A stretch of 10,619 nucleotides of DNA from Oscillospiraceae bacterium (GTDB lineage Bacteria > Bacillota > Clostridia > Oscillospirales > Oscillospiraceae): NCBI GenBank assembly GCA_031280855.1, contig JAITGH010000064.1:1-10619 (forward strand), given 5' to 3'. A program made the position numbers and the translations under genes. Positions 1 to 6,880 of this stretch are shown piece after piece. Under the pieces are notes generated by a model. That model ran no database searches, had not been told where the DNA came from, and saw only the letters and a list, made by a program, of their open reading frames with translations. How positions within the stretch are numbered: position 1 is the first letter of the stretch; the number at the start of each line of letters is the position of its first letter.

Positions 1-15
1 TAATATTACGCTCAT

Positions 16-23
16 GGGAGGAG
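16..23 (+). promoter_or_regulatory. Ribosome binding site fixing the start at 32
   Basis: GGGAGGAG, 8 bases before the ATG at 32. It overlaps the alternative ATG at 14-16, which has no Shine-Dalgarno sequence of its own within the window. Confidence 0.75.
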
Positions 24-31
24 CTATCATC

Positions 32-370
32 ATGCAAGAAGAGAAGACGCAAGGCGAGCAGAAGGACGTCCTTAAGCAGAAGGACAAGTTCAGATGGCGG
101 GAGAACCCGCCGACGGTCATTCGCGGCGACATGCGCGAGGCGTTTGAGTGCGGCAATAACGCGGAGAACCTCAAGTGCGACTGTTGGAACACTCACTGCC
201 GATTCTACGGCAACTGTCGGAAGTGCCTGGTATTCCACTTGAGTATCAAGCAGTTCCCGACGTGTCAGCGCGAGATGCTGGAGGAGCTGTACACCGCGGA
301 TTTGCTCGACGAGGAGCTACATATCGCGCACCTGCAAAAGCGCGACGGCGCGAGAAGCACCGACGCGTAG
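32..370 (+). CDS. Small cysteine-rich protein (Clostridia-type, function unknown)
   Basis: This is a 112-residue protein. The start at 32 is chosen over the in-frame ATG at 14 because the ribosome binding site GGGAGGAG (16-23) lies 8 bases ahead of 32 and would sit inside the longer version. The N-terminal 30 residues are charged (Lys, Glu, Gln, Arg). The core has seven cysteines at residues 40, 49, 51, 56, 62, 65 and 78, with the pattern C-x4-C-x5-C-x2-C-x3-H-x8-C and a GNC turn. From memory, this resembles a family of very small Clostridia proteins with C..T.C...GNC..C...H....P.C, usually annotated hypothetical; the spacing suggests metal binding, possibly zinc. The C-terminus is acidic and probably helical. 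There is no signal peptide or membrane segment. It converges on the coat-like gene downstream. Function is not established; coding status is well supported by the RBS and the cysteine pattern. Confidence 0.8.
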   Translation: MQEEKTQGEQKDVLKQKDKFRWRENPPTVIRGDMREAFECGNNAENLKCDCWNTHCRFYGNCRKCLVFHLSIKQFPTCQREMLEELYTADLLDEELHIAHLQKRDGARSTDA

Positions 371-393
371 CGCGGCGCAGGCAATGACAGCAA

Positions 394-425
394 GAATCGG
401 GGAAGCCGCAAAGCGTCCCCGGTTC
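394..425. terminator. Hairpin between convergent genes, probable bidirectional terminator
   Basis: A 10-bp stem (394-403 with 416-425, one G-U pair, a GGGGA/TCCCC core) encloses a 12-base loop. It lies in the 93-base gap between the stop at 370 on the plus strand and the stop at 464 on the minus strand. Neither side has a clear T-run, so intrinsic termination is inferred from position and stem strength only. Confidence 0.45.
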
Positions 426-463
426 CGTGTGCGCGATCCGATTGCGGTTCGGCTGACGGCTGG

Positions 464-1441
464 CTATTTGCAGCCGCAGCTTGAGACGGGCTTTACCGGA
501 AGCGGAACGTCGCACGTTGTCTCGCACGTCGTCGTAGTGACGCAACCGCACGACGAGCCGGAGGACGACGCGCCCGCGACCATCGAGGGGATCGACGCGA
601 TCGGAGCGATCGGCGTGACGTCAAGCGGTCCGCACGTCGGCGGGAAGAACGAGCTTACCGGGAAGTCGATCAGCCCGAATAACTCGCACGGATCCTCGCC
701 CGCGCCGCCGATTCCCGTGCAGTCCTTGTCGGGCAGGCAGTAGTCGTAAACGGGCACCATTATCTGGGTGTCGCGCTCCAGCCGGATAATGGAGAACTGA
801 CCGATACTGACGAAGACTCGGCGTCCCGGCTCACATACGTTGATGTTGATCCCGGCAGGGAAGTAGGCGAGCAGCTGAGGCGGAAGCATACCGCCCTCGC
901 TGTCGAACGCGTAGCGAACTTGAGGGCAGTCGCAAGGCTCCAGCACCTTGATGCTGAGTATCATCGGGTCGATGGCCTCGACGACCGCTTGCGGCATATT
1001 GATTGCCATGGGGTTCTGCGTATCCGGGCGGCCGTACGCGTACTGAGAGCTGAACGTCTTGCTGCCCAGGGGACCTCCGCACAGCGTGACGCGTTTATCG
1101 AAGACGGCGAGCCCGACGAGGGTATCGGGGGTTCTGCCGGGCACGGTATACGCCTCCGCGAAGATTCGGTAGTAGTATCGCAGGTCGACGGTATAGTGAC
1201 CGTTGATATAGGCGATGGGCTCGACATCTATGTCGATGTAGATGAGCTCGGCGGACTTTGCGCGGACCCCCACGGCTCCGGCTATGTAGTTCTGGGACGG
1301 TATGTCGAGGTACAGTCGAAGATCCTCGATGCAATCTTTGTCTTTACAACTGTCGTAAATTTTACGGGTGTGGATGCAAGTAGCTTCTTTGAACGTCCTG
1401 ACGGCCTCAGATTGAACGGCGGACGAAGCGACGAGTTCCAT
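464..1441 (-). CDS. Cysteine-rich coat-like protein with Ser/Cys tail (hypothetical)
   Basis: This 325-residue protein has a clear ribosome binding site (AGGAGG, complement of 1449-1454) ahead of the ATG. Near the N-terminus is C22-x9-C32-x4-C37 in the context IYDSCKDKDCIEDLRLYL. I recall this context from Clostridia proteins of about 300 residues that are often labelled hypothetical and sometimes linked to spore coats; this is recognition from memory. The middle is beta-rich and soluble, with motifs such as IDVEPIAYINGHYTVDLRYY. The tail (about 285-325) is low complexity: Ser, Gly, Thr and six Cys, with SSCGC twice (294-300 and 320-324), suggesting disulfide cross-linking. There is no signal peptide or membrane helix. 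The upstream region has a possible SigK/SigE-like promoter, which fits late mother-cell expression. A spore coat role is inferred. The overlapping plus-strand frames here are shadows. Confidence 0.8.
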   Translation of the reverse strand: MELVASSAVQSEAVRTFKEATCIHTRKIYDSCKDKDCIEDLRLYLDIPSQNYIAGAVGVRAKSAELIYIDIDVEPIAYINGHYTVDLRYYYRIFAEAYTVPGRTPDTLVGLAVFDKRVTLCGGPLGSKTFSSQYAYGRPDTQNPMAINMPQAVVEAIDPMILSIKVLEPCDCPQVRYAFDSEGGMLPPQLLAYFPAGININVCEPGRRVFVSIGQFSIIRLERDTQIMVPVYDYCLPDKDCTGIGGAGEDPCELFGLIDFPVSSFFPPTCGPLDVTPIAPIASIPSMVAGASSSGSSCGCVTTTTCETTCDVPLPVKPVSSCGCK

Positions 1442-1483
1442 ATTGGCGCCTCCTAATCAGAGTAGTTTTGAGATTGCTCGGTA

Positions 1484-1510
1484 TAATCTATGCGCCGGGC
1501 CGGAATGTGT
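1484..1510 (-). promoter_or_regulatory. Possible SigK/SigE-type sporulation promoter for the coat-like gene
   Basis: Read on the minus strand, CATAGATTA (complement of 1484-1492) fits the known SigK -10 consensus CATANNNTA. AC (complement of 1509-1510) lies 16 bases upstream, matching the AC -35 of that class. The SigE -10 consensus CATACANT is matched with one mismatch, but no SigE -35 is obvious. Transcription would start near 1477, giving a leader of about 35 bases that holds the AGGAGG site. The -35 motif is only two bases, so the call depends mainly on the -10 match and its position. Confidence 0.45.
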
Positions 1511-1626
1511 TCCGCCTATACCGTCATCAGCTGCTTCGAGCGGCGAGTGCCGAGCCTATGGCGGCGGCGAGTTGTGCGGGGTTTGGTGCGCAGTTGATCG
1601 CGTTCTTCAGCGTGCAAAAAAAGTGC

Positions 1627-1655
1627 TTGACATTTATGTAAACTTGTGTTATAAT
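1627..1655 (+). promoter_or_regulatory. Perfect-consensus vegetative promoter for rsmH and the dcw cluster
   Basis: TTGACA (1627-1632) and TATAAT (1650-1655) are separated by exactly 17 bases, and TGT immediately before the -10 (1647-1649) makes it an extended -10. A run of seven A (1616-1622) sits at about -46 to -40, where an UP element would act. By the usual spacing the start site is 1662, the A of the rsmH ATG. This is expected to be a strong SigA promoter and the only obvious one for the seven-gene run. No operator is evident, and mraZ with its TGGG-type repeats is absent from the window. Confidence 0.85.
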
Positions 1656-1661
1656 AGGGTT

Positions 1662-2579
1662 ATGCAGGAGTTATCCCGAATCCCAACGCCCGAGCCTCAA
1701 GGCGAGGCAGCCGCGCACGTCCCCGTCCTCCTTTCGGAGGCGGTCGACGGGCTGAGCCTCTCGCCCGACGCGTGCGTCTACGACGGCACGTTAGGAGCCG
1801 CAGGTCACACCCGCGCAATCCTCGCTCTGCTCGGCTCCGCCGGACGGCTGTTCGCCTCCGATCGCGACGGAGACGCGCTCAAGCTCGCTCGCACCATCGC
1901 CGACCCTCGCTTGACACTGCTGCACGCAGACTTCGGCGATGTGCTCGAGCATCCGGAGACGCACTTGCCGCACGGCACACGATTCGACGCCATGCTCTTC
2001 GATCTCGGGATCAGCAGCCGCCAGATCGACCCGCGCTCCGGCCGTGGCTTCTCTTTCCAAGCGCTCAACGACCTGCTTGACATGCGCATGGATACTCGTC
2101 AGCCACTCACGGCTCAAACTATCCTCAACGAGTGGGAATACGAAGATCTCAAACGAATCTTCTACACCTACGGCGAGGAACGCTATGCGCCGCACATCGC
2201 CGAGCGAATCGTCGAGGCTCGCGCTCAGGAGCCGCTCACCACCGTCGGGCAGCTTAACGCCCTGCTTAAGTCGCACCCGAAGCGAGTATACCAAGCTTTG
2301 CGCATTGCGGTCAACGACGAACTCGGCAGCTTGGAGCGCATGTTGCGCTCATTCCCCGATCGGTTGAACCCCGGGGGACGCTGCGCGATCATCGCATTCC
2401 ACTCGCTGGAGGATCGCATGGTTAAGCACGCGTTCAAAGACTCACCAAAGTTAGGAGTGATAACGAAACGCCCGATTACGCCCGGCGAGATGGAGCTCGC
2501 CTCTAATCCGCGCTCTCGCAGCGCGAAATTAAGAGTCGCTGAAAGGATTCAGACCGATGACAAAGCAATCGACCTATGA
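1662..2579 (+). CDS. rsmH: 16S rRNA (cytosine(1402)-N4)-methyltransferase RsmH (MraW)
   Basis: RsmH uses S-adenosylmethionine to methylate N4 of C1402 in the 16S rRNA decoding centre, in the cytoplasm. The protein has 305 residues, close to the usual 310. Landmarks are HVPVLLSE near residue 20, the SAM-binding loop DGTLGAAGH (41-49), DLGISS (114-119) followed by RGFSF and LDMRM, QALRIAVNDEL, and FHSLEDR (246-252); the C-terminus has the family's NPRSRSAKLRVAER. Two small departures from the family consensus are ND in place of the Gly before LLDMRM and a shortened HPKRVYQ. The open frame extends back to 1443, but that part overlaps the promoter and is not RsmH-like, so ATG 1662 is chosen. No Shine-Dalgarno precedes it; AGGG (1656-1659) is only two bases away. 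The promoter predicts a leaderless message. The end overlaps ftsL by 23 bases. Confidence 0.95.
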   Translation: MQELSRIPTPEPQGEAAAHVPVLLSEAVDGLSLSPDACVYDGTLGAAGHTRAILALLGSAGRLFASDRDGDALKLARTIADPRLTLLHADFGDVLEHPETHLPHGTRFDAMLFDLGISSRQIDPRSGRGFSFQALNDLLDMRMDTRQPLTAQTILNEWEYEDLKRIFYTYGEERYAPHIAERIVEARAQEPLTTVGQLNALLKSHPKRVYQALRIAVNDELGSLERMLRSFPDRLNPGGRCAIIAFHSLEDRMVKHAFKDSPKLGVITKRPITPGEMELASNPRSRSAKLRVAERIQTDDKAIDL

Positions 2580-3078
2580 CCGTGAGGAATACGGTTACGA
2601 AGACGCCGCCGTCGAAACGATGGCGCGAACCCGCCGCAATACAAGCGCGCCCGCAGACAGCGCTCGCCGATCAAAGCGTCACGCCGCCGTAAGGCGCAAG
2701 CCCCTTACCCCCGTCGGAGTGCTGTGCGTTCTCGGTTGTGCCGCGCTCATCTTGATGTGGCTGTACGCTCAAATCACGCTTACCGACATCACCACGCAGA
2801 ACTCCGGACTACGCAATTCCTACGTCGCCGCCTCGGAGGAATCCTCCAGGCTCAAGCTGGCGTACGAGAACGCGTTCAACCTGACGGTGATCGAGCGTGA
2901 GGCGACCGCAAAGTTCGGTATGCGCAAGATGACGGAGCTTCAAGTTGTCTACGTCGGAGCAACGTCCGACGATGCCGTCGTGCTCCTACAGGGAGCCCCC
3001 GCCGAAGACGAGGGCTTCCTCGGCGCGATTACGGACATACTCCGTAAGTCGTCCGAATACATTAGTGAACGGTGGTAA
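2557..3078 (+). CDS. ftsL: FtsL-like cell division protein
   Basis: This is a 173-residue bitopic membrane protein. It has a basic, Arg-rich cytoplasmic tail (1-50), one transmembrane helix (about 51-70, LTPVGVLCVLG onward), then an extracytoplasmic segment (72-108) that looks like a short coiled coil, followed by the family-like IEREATAKFGM and LQVVYV. FtsL is known to act in the FtsL/DivIC/DivIB complex that activates the SEDS-PBP septal synthase. FtsL sequences are poorly conserved, so the call rests on topology and on position between rsmH and the class B PBP, the standard place for ftsL. The start at 2557 has GAAAGGA (2541-2547) ahead of it and lies inside the end of rsmH, suggesting translational coupling. 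The tail beyond about residue 135 (acidic, then a possible amphipathic helix) is longer than in short FtsL proteins such as that of B. subtilis. Confidence 0.82.
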   Translation: MTKQSTYDREEYGYEDAAVETMARTRRNTSAPADSARRSKRHAAVRRKPLTPVGVLCVLGCAALILMWLYAQITLTDITTQNSGLRNSYVAASEESSRLKLAYENAFNLTVIEREATAKFGMRKMTELQVVYVGATSDDAVVLLQGAPAEDEGFLGAITDILRKSSEYISERW

Positions 3079-3089
3079 CCGCGGCGCCG

Positions 3090-3117
3090 CAATGTGCGTC
3101 GAATTCGGCGCGCATTG
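3090..3117 (+). other. Intergenic RNA hairpin between ftsL and pbp
   Basis: A 12-bp stem (3090-3101 with 3106-3117, two G-U pairs) closes an AATT tetraloop in the 72-base gap between the two genes. It is preceded by the 10-base perfect palindrome GCGGCGCCGC (3081-3090). No T-run follows, and the pbp ribosome binding site begins 18 bases later. It could be an mRNA-processing or stability element, or could cause partial termination that sets the FtsL to PBP ratio. The structure is read from sequence; the role is inferred. Confidence 0.55.
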
Positions 3118-3134
3118 ATTGGTGCGCACTTATT

Positions 3135-3140
3135 AGGAGG
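3135..3140 (+). promoter_or_regulatory. Ribosome binding site of the PBP gene
   Basis: AGGAGG lies 10 bases before the ATG at 3151. The ATG at 3141 touches this site and is in another frame, so 3151 is the start. Confidence 0.8.
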
Positions 3141-3150
3141 ATGACCGACG

Positions 3151-5589
3151 ATGAAGAACGCCCTGAAGCAAGACAAGACTGTCAAGCCCGGACGTACCGT
3201 GCTTGTTCGAACGTGGCTGCTGCTCGCGCTGTGCGGGTTCGTCGCGTTCGGTGCACTTGTCTATAAACTGTTTGAGATCCAGATTCGCGACGTCGAGACC
3301 TATACGCGTCTGGCGATCAACCAGCAAACCCGCAGTACGAAGATCACCGCGTCACGCGGAACAATCTATGACGCGAAGGGCAAGATCCTCGCGCAGTCCG
3401 CTACCGCGTATCGCGTCGTCGTTTCTCCCGCCGAGATGATCACGAACAAGGAGGATCCGAAGCTGATCGCGGAAACTCTCGCCGGGATCTGGGGTGACAA
3501 GGGCGCGGACTTCCCCACGATCATGTCGAAGTGGAACAATACGAAGTCGTGGCATGAGGTCGTCGCGCAGAAGCTGGAGCCTGACGTCGCCGCTCTCGTG
3601 CGCAACTACAAGGCGGAGAATAAGCTCAAATCCGTGCACCTGATCGAGGAAAGCAAGCGGTACTATCCGGCGGGTAACATCGCGTCTCAGATCATCGGGT
3701 TCGTCGGTGATGAGAACAAGGGCATGTACGGGATTGAAAGCTATTACGAAAGCACGCTTCGCGGAGTCGCGGGCCGCTCTATCCGCGCCACAAACGCGAA
3801 GGGCACCGATATGCTTTACATGCAGTACGAGAACTACTACGACTCTGCGCAGGGTAACAGCATAACCCTGACGGTCGACGCGACGTTGCAGTACTACCTC
3901 GAGAAGCACTTGTCGCAAGCCGTAATCGACAACCAGATCCGCAACGGCGCGATGGGAATCATGATGGACGTGAACACGGGCGCGATCCTCGCCGCCGCGT
4001 CCGTACCCGATTACGACCCGAACGCGTACAATACGCTGAACGACTCCGCGAACTCGCTGCTGATCGGCGCGATTGAGTCCGGCAAGAATTCCGGCAGCAT
4101 CGCGAACCTCTCACTGCAAGAGGGCGTGCTGGGCACGCTTGATGAGAGTACGAAGTCGCTGCTCGGGCTTACTACGTCGCAGGGTCATACTACGTGGAAC
4201 GGCGGCGCGGTCGACTTCACTCCGGAGGAAGCGGATCAGCTGAAACTTAACGCGATCCGCGCTCAGTGGAAGAGCCGCGAGTTCGCTGACTCGTACGAGC
4301 CGGGCTCCACGTTCAAAATCATCACGCTTGCCGCCGCGCTGGACGCCGGAGTCATCAGCGAGAGCGAGTCGTTCTACTGCGGAGGTTCCATGAACGTGCT
4401 TGGGCGTACGACTCCGCTGAACTGCTGGAAGCGAACCGGACATGGCTCGCAAATGCTGGAGCAAGCGGCGCAGCACTCGTGCAACGTCGCGTTCGTCAAC
4501 ATCGGGTTGCGAGTCGGCGCGGATCTGTTCTACGACTACATCGACGCGTTCGGGCTTAAGTCGAAGACCGGGCTCGACGTCACCGGTGAGGGCAGCAGCA
4601 TCTGGTGGAGCGACGAGATTTTCAAGAACCCGCAGAACAAGTCGCAGCTCGCCTCCGCAAGTTTCGGGCAAACGTTCAATATCACGCCGTTGCAGATGAT
4701 CACGGCGGTCAGCGCGGTTGCGAACGGAGGCTACTTGATGAAGCCGTACCTCGTAAGCAGCGTTAGCGCACCCGATGGTACGCAGTTGAAATCGACAGAG
4801 CCGACCGTTGTGCGGCAAGTGATCAGCGAGCAAACCTCTATTAAGTGCCGTCAGATTCTTGAAAGCGTAGTATCCGGCAAGGACGGCACGGGGAAGAACG
4901 CACGCGTCGCGGGCTACCGCATCGCGGGTAAGACCGGAACGGCGGAGAAAGTCGGGCAGAACTCCGATGAGTACGTCGTATCCTTCGTCGGATTCGCTCC
5001 CGCAGATAACCCGAGGATCGCGGTACTGGTATTGCTTGACAGCCCGAGCCGCAACTCCGGGATCTACATCAGCGGCGGAGTTATGGCGGCTCCCGCCGTC
5101 GGCAATATCTTCGCGGACGCGCTCCCGTATCTCGGGGTCGACCCGGAATTGCAAGGCGACGCGGCCTCCCGCAGTGCCGTCGTCCCGAACGTTAAGACGC
5201 TTTCAACCACCGACGCGAAGCAAAAGTTCGAGGACGCGGGCTTCACCGTGCGCGTTTTCGGCGAGGGCTCGACCGCAGTCGATCAGGCTCCGTTCTCTAA
5301 CGTGCTCGTCGACTCCGGCTCGCAAGTGATTATCTATACGGAGGGGTTCAAACCCGACCAAACGATCGAGGTGCCGAACGTATTCGGCATGTCGTACAAT
5401 AGCGCGAAAGCCGCGCTGGAATCCATGGGGCTGTTCATTCGCGCCGTCGGAGTTAACCCGAGCGAGAGCAGCAAGATCGTCGTCGCACGTCAAAGCTTTG
5501 AGACCGGGTCTGAAGTCGCGTTCGGCACCGTCGTCGAGGTCACGCTCATCGACAACGATACCAGCGTCATGGAGGGCGGGCGCAACTAG
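3151..5589 (+). CDS. Class B penicillin-binding protein with two PASTA domains (SpoVD/PbpB/FtsI type)
   Basis: This 812-residue transpeptidase cross-links peptidoglycan stem peptides outside the membrane, probably with the SEDS protein encoded downstream. It has a short basic tail, one membrane helix (about 17-38), a PBP dimerisation domain with the SRGTIYDAKG motif, and the transpeptidase domain. The active-site motifs are intact: S386-T-F-K389, S443-C-N445 and K594-T-G-T597. Two PASTA domains follow (about 677-730 and 739-803, each opening with a VPNV motif). B. subtilis PbpB has two PASTA domains and SpoVD has one, so vegetative (PbpB) or sporulation (SpoVD) function cannot be settled here. 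About 80 residues (299-379) separate the DPNAYNTLND stretch from YEPGSTFK; I recall about 25-45 in relatives. The extra segment is Ser, Gly and Leu rich, then acidic. There are 31 bases to murE. Confidence 0.93.
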   Translation: MKNALKQDKTVKPGRTVLVRTWLLLALCGFVAFGALVYKLFEIQIRDVETYTRLAINQQTRSTKITASRGTIYDAKGKILAQSATAYRVVVSPAEMITNKEDPKLIAETLAGIWGDKGADFPTIMSKWNNTKSWHEVVAQKLEPDVAALVRNYKAENKLKSVHLIEESKRYYPAGNIASQIIGFVGDENKGMYGIESYYESTLRGVAGRSIRATNAKGTDMLYMQYENYYDSAQGNSITLTVDATLQYYLEKHLSQAVIDNQIRNGAMGIMMDVNTGAILAAASVPDYDPNAYNTLNDSANSLLIGAIESGKNSGSIANLSLQEGVLGTLDESTKSLLGLTTSQGHTTWNGGAVDFTPEEADQLKLNAIRAQWKSREFADSYEPGSTFKIITLAAALDAGVISESESFYCGGSMNVLGRTTPLNCWKRTGHGSQMLEQAAQHSCNVAFVNIGLRVGADLFYDYIDAFGLKSKTGLDVTGEGSSIWWSDEIFKNPQNKSQLASASFGQTFNITPLQMITAVSAVANGGYLMKPYLVSSVSAPDGTQLKSTEPTVVRQVISEQTSIKCRQILESVVSGKDGTGKNARVAGYRIAGKTGTAEKVGQNSDEYVVSFVGFAPADNPRIAVLVLLDSPSRNSGIYISGGVMAAPAVGNIFADALPYLGVDPELQGDAASRSAVVPNVKTLSTTDAKQKFEDAGFTVRVFGEGSTAVDQAPFSNVLVDSGSQVIIYTEGFKPDQTIEVPNVFGMSYNSAKAALESMGLFIRAVGVNPSESSKIVVARQSFETGSEVAFGTVVEVTLIDNDTSVMEGGRN

Positions 5590-5620
5590 CCAACGCACTG
5601 CAGTACCGAAAGGAGCGCAC

Positions 5621-6868
5621 ATGCTATTATCTGACATCGCCGGATCAATTGAGATCTCCGACGTTTGCTTCGACAGCCGGAGAGTAACGCCGGGTGCGCT
5701 ATTCGTCGCGATTCCCGGCGCGGGACGCGGATTCGTCGAGGACGCGCTGGAGCGCGGTGCGAGCGTCGTGGTTACCGACCGCGACGAAACGACCGCCCGT
5801 CAAACTCTCGCGTTGCTCTCAAGCGCGTTCTTCAAGGAGCCGTCGCGCTCACTGCGCCTTGTCGGCGTTACCGGTACGAACGGCAAGACGACCGTCACGA
5901 CGCTCGCTAAGCAGATTTACGAGACCGTAACGGGCAAGCCGGCCGGGCTTATCGGCTCGGCGGTGAACCTAATCGGGCGCGAGGAGCTGCCGTCCGTGAA
6001 TACGACTCCCGAGAGCCGTGACTTGCAGGAGCTTCTCGCAAGGATGCGCGACGCCGGATGCGCCGCCGTGTTCATGGAGGTCAGCTCGCACTCGCTGGAG
6101 CTATTCCGCGTGCACGGTTTACGCTTTGAAATCGGGCTGTTAACGAACCTCACGCCCGAGCATCTTGACTTCCACGGCTCGATGGAGAACTACCTCCGCG
6201 CAAAGCTCAAACTGTTCACGCAATCGGACGTTTGTATGATCGACCGCAGGATCGCCGCCGTGAGCGTCGGGAAGCCACTAATCGTGGTCGACGGCTCCGA
6301 CAACAAGTCGATGGCGCTGGAGCTTTGCGTCGCGATGGGACTCCCGCGCCCGGAGTGCGAGTCCGCGCTTAAGCTCGCCATGCCCGCGAAAGGTCGCAAC
6401 GAGATCGTGCCGACTCCCGGGCTTGACATTACGGTGCTCATCGATTACGCCGTTACTCCGGACGCGCTCGAGTTCGTGCTTACCGCTACTCGGCGCGAGT
6501 ACCCCGATCGCAAGCTCACGCTCCTCTTTGGGTGCGGCGGTGACCGCGACACGCAAAAGCGTCCCGTAATGGGCGGGATCGCCGCAAGGCTTGCGGATCG
6601 GGTCGTCGTTACCTCTGACAACCCTCGCACGGAGGAACCCGACGCGATCATTCGTGACATACTCGCCGGGATCTCCGGCTCGACTCCCGACGTTATCCCG
6701 AACCGCGCCGAGGCGATCCGCTTCGCGCTCGATTCCGCCGTCCCCGGCGAGGTCGTCATACTCTGCGGCAAGGGGCACGAGACGTATCAGATCATCGGCA
6801 AGCAAAAACACCACCTTGACGAGCGCGAGATAGTCGCCGACTTCTTGCGTACCCGTACTTCCAAGTAG
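5621..6868 (+). CDS. murE: UDP-MurNAc-tripeptide synthetase MurE, meso-DAP type, shortened
   Basis: MurE adds meso-diaminopimelate to UDP-MurNAc-L-Ala-D-Glu using ATP in the cytoplasm. The start at 5621 follows AAAGGAG (5609-5615); the frame opens earlier, but that part lies inside the PBP gene. Visible motifs are the P-loop GVTGTNGKTT (82-91), NTTPE (127-131), MEVSSHSL (152-159), the probable carbamylated lysine K195 (YLRAKLKLF), DNPR (333-336), the signature of DAP-adding enzymes, and GKGHE (383-387). The protein is only 415 residues where family members are about 480-495. The C-terminal domain is full length. The central ATPase domain is short: K195 to DNPR spans about 139 residues against about 190 in E. 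coli, so the strands and the usual NVYNALAA region are mostly missing. The DYAHTPD motif reads DYAVTPD, with V278 in place of His. It may be a compact active variant or impaired. The frame is intact and the codon style matches its neighbours. Confidence 0.9.
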   Translation: MLLSDIAGSIEISDVCFDSRRVTPGALFVAIPGAGRGFVEDALERGASVVVTDRDETTARQTLALLSSAFFKEPSRSLRLVGVTGTNGKTTVTTLAKQIYETVTGKPAGLIGSAVNLIGREELPSVNTTPESRDLQELLARMRDAGCAAVFMEVSSHSLELFRVHGLRFEIGLLTNLTPEHLDFHGSMENYLRAKLKLFTQSDVCMIDRRIAAVSVGKPLIVVDGSDNKSMALELCVAMGLPRPECESALKLAMPAKGRNEIVPTPGLDITVLIDYAVTPDALEFVLTATRREYPDRKLTLLFGCGGDRDTQKRPVMGGIAARLADRVVVTSDNPRTEEPDAIIRDILAGISGSTPDVIPNRAEAIRFALDSAVPGEVVILCGKGHETYQIIGKQKHHLDEREIVADFLRTRTSK

Positions 6869-6880
6869 GAGAGAGCACAA

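Noticed and set aside
920..1456. A 178-codon plus-strand frame opposite the coat-like gene
   Set aside because: The minus-strand frame has the good ribosome binding site, cysteine motifs and fitting promoter; this frame has neither.
1482..1487. TATAAT on the plus strand as a second vegetative promoter
   Set aside because: The nearest -35-like TTGAGA (1468-1473) is only 8 bases away, too close; these bases are better explained as the complement of the minus-strand -10.
1443..1661. N-terminal extension of RsmH
   Set aside because: The extension covers the promoter and has no RsmH-like sequence or ribosome binding site.
4111..5154. A 347-codon open frame antisense to the PBP gene
   Set aside because: It is a shadow of the GC-rich PBP reading frame: Arg/Leu-rich, no recognisable motif, and it overlaps the transpeptidase domain with all its active-site motifs.
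5498..5620. N-terminal extension of MurE
   Set aside because: It overlaps the PASTA-domain coding end of the PBP; the AAAGGAG at 5609-5615 points to ATG 5621.
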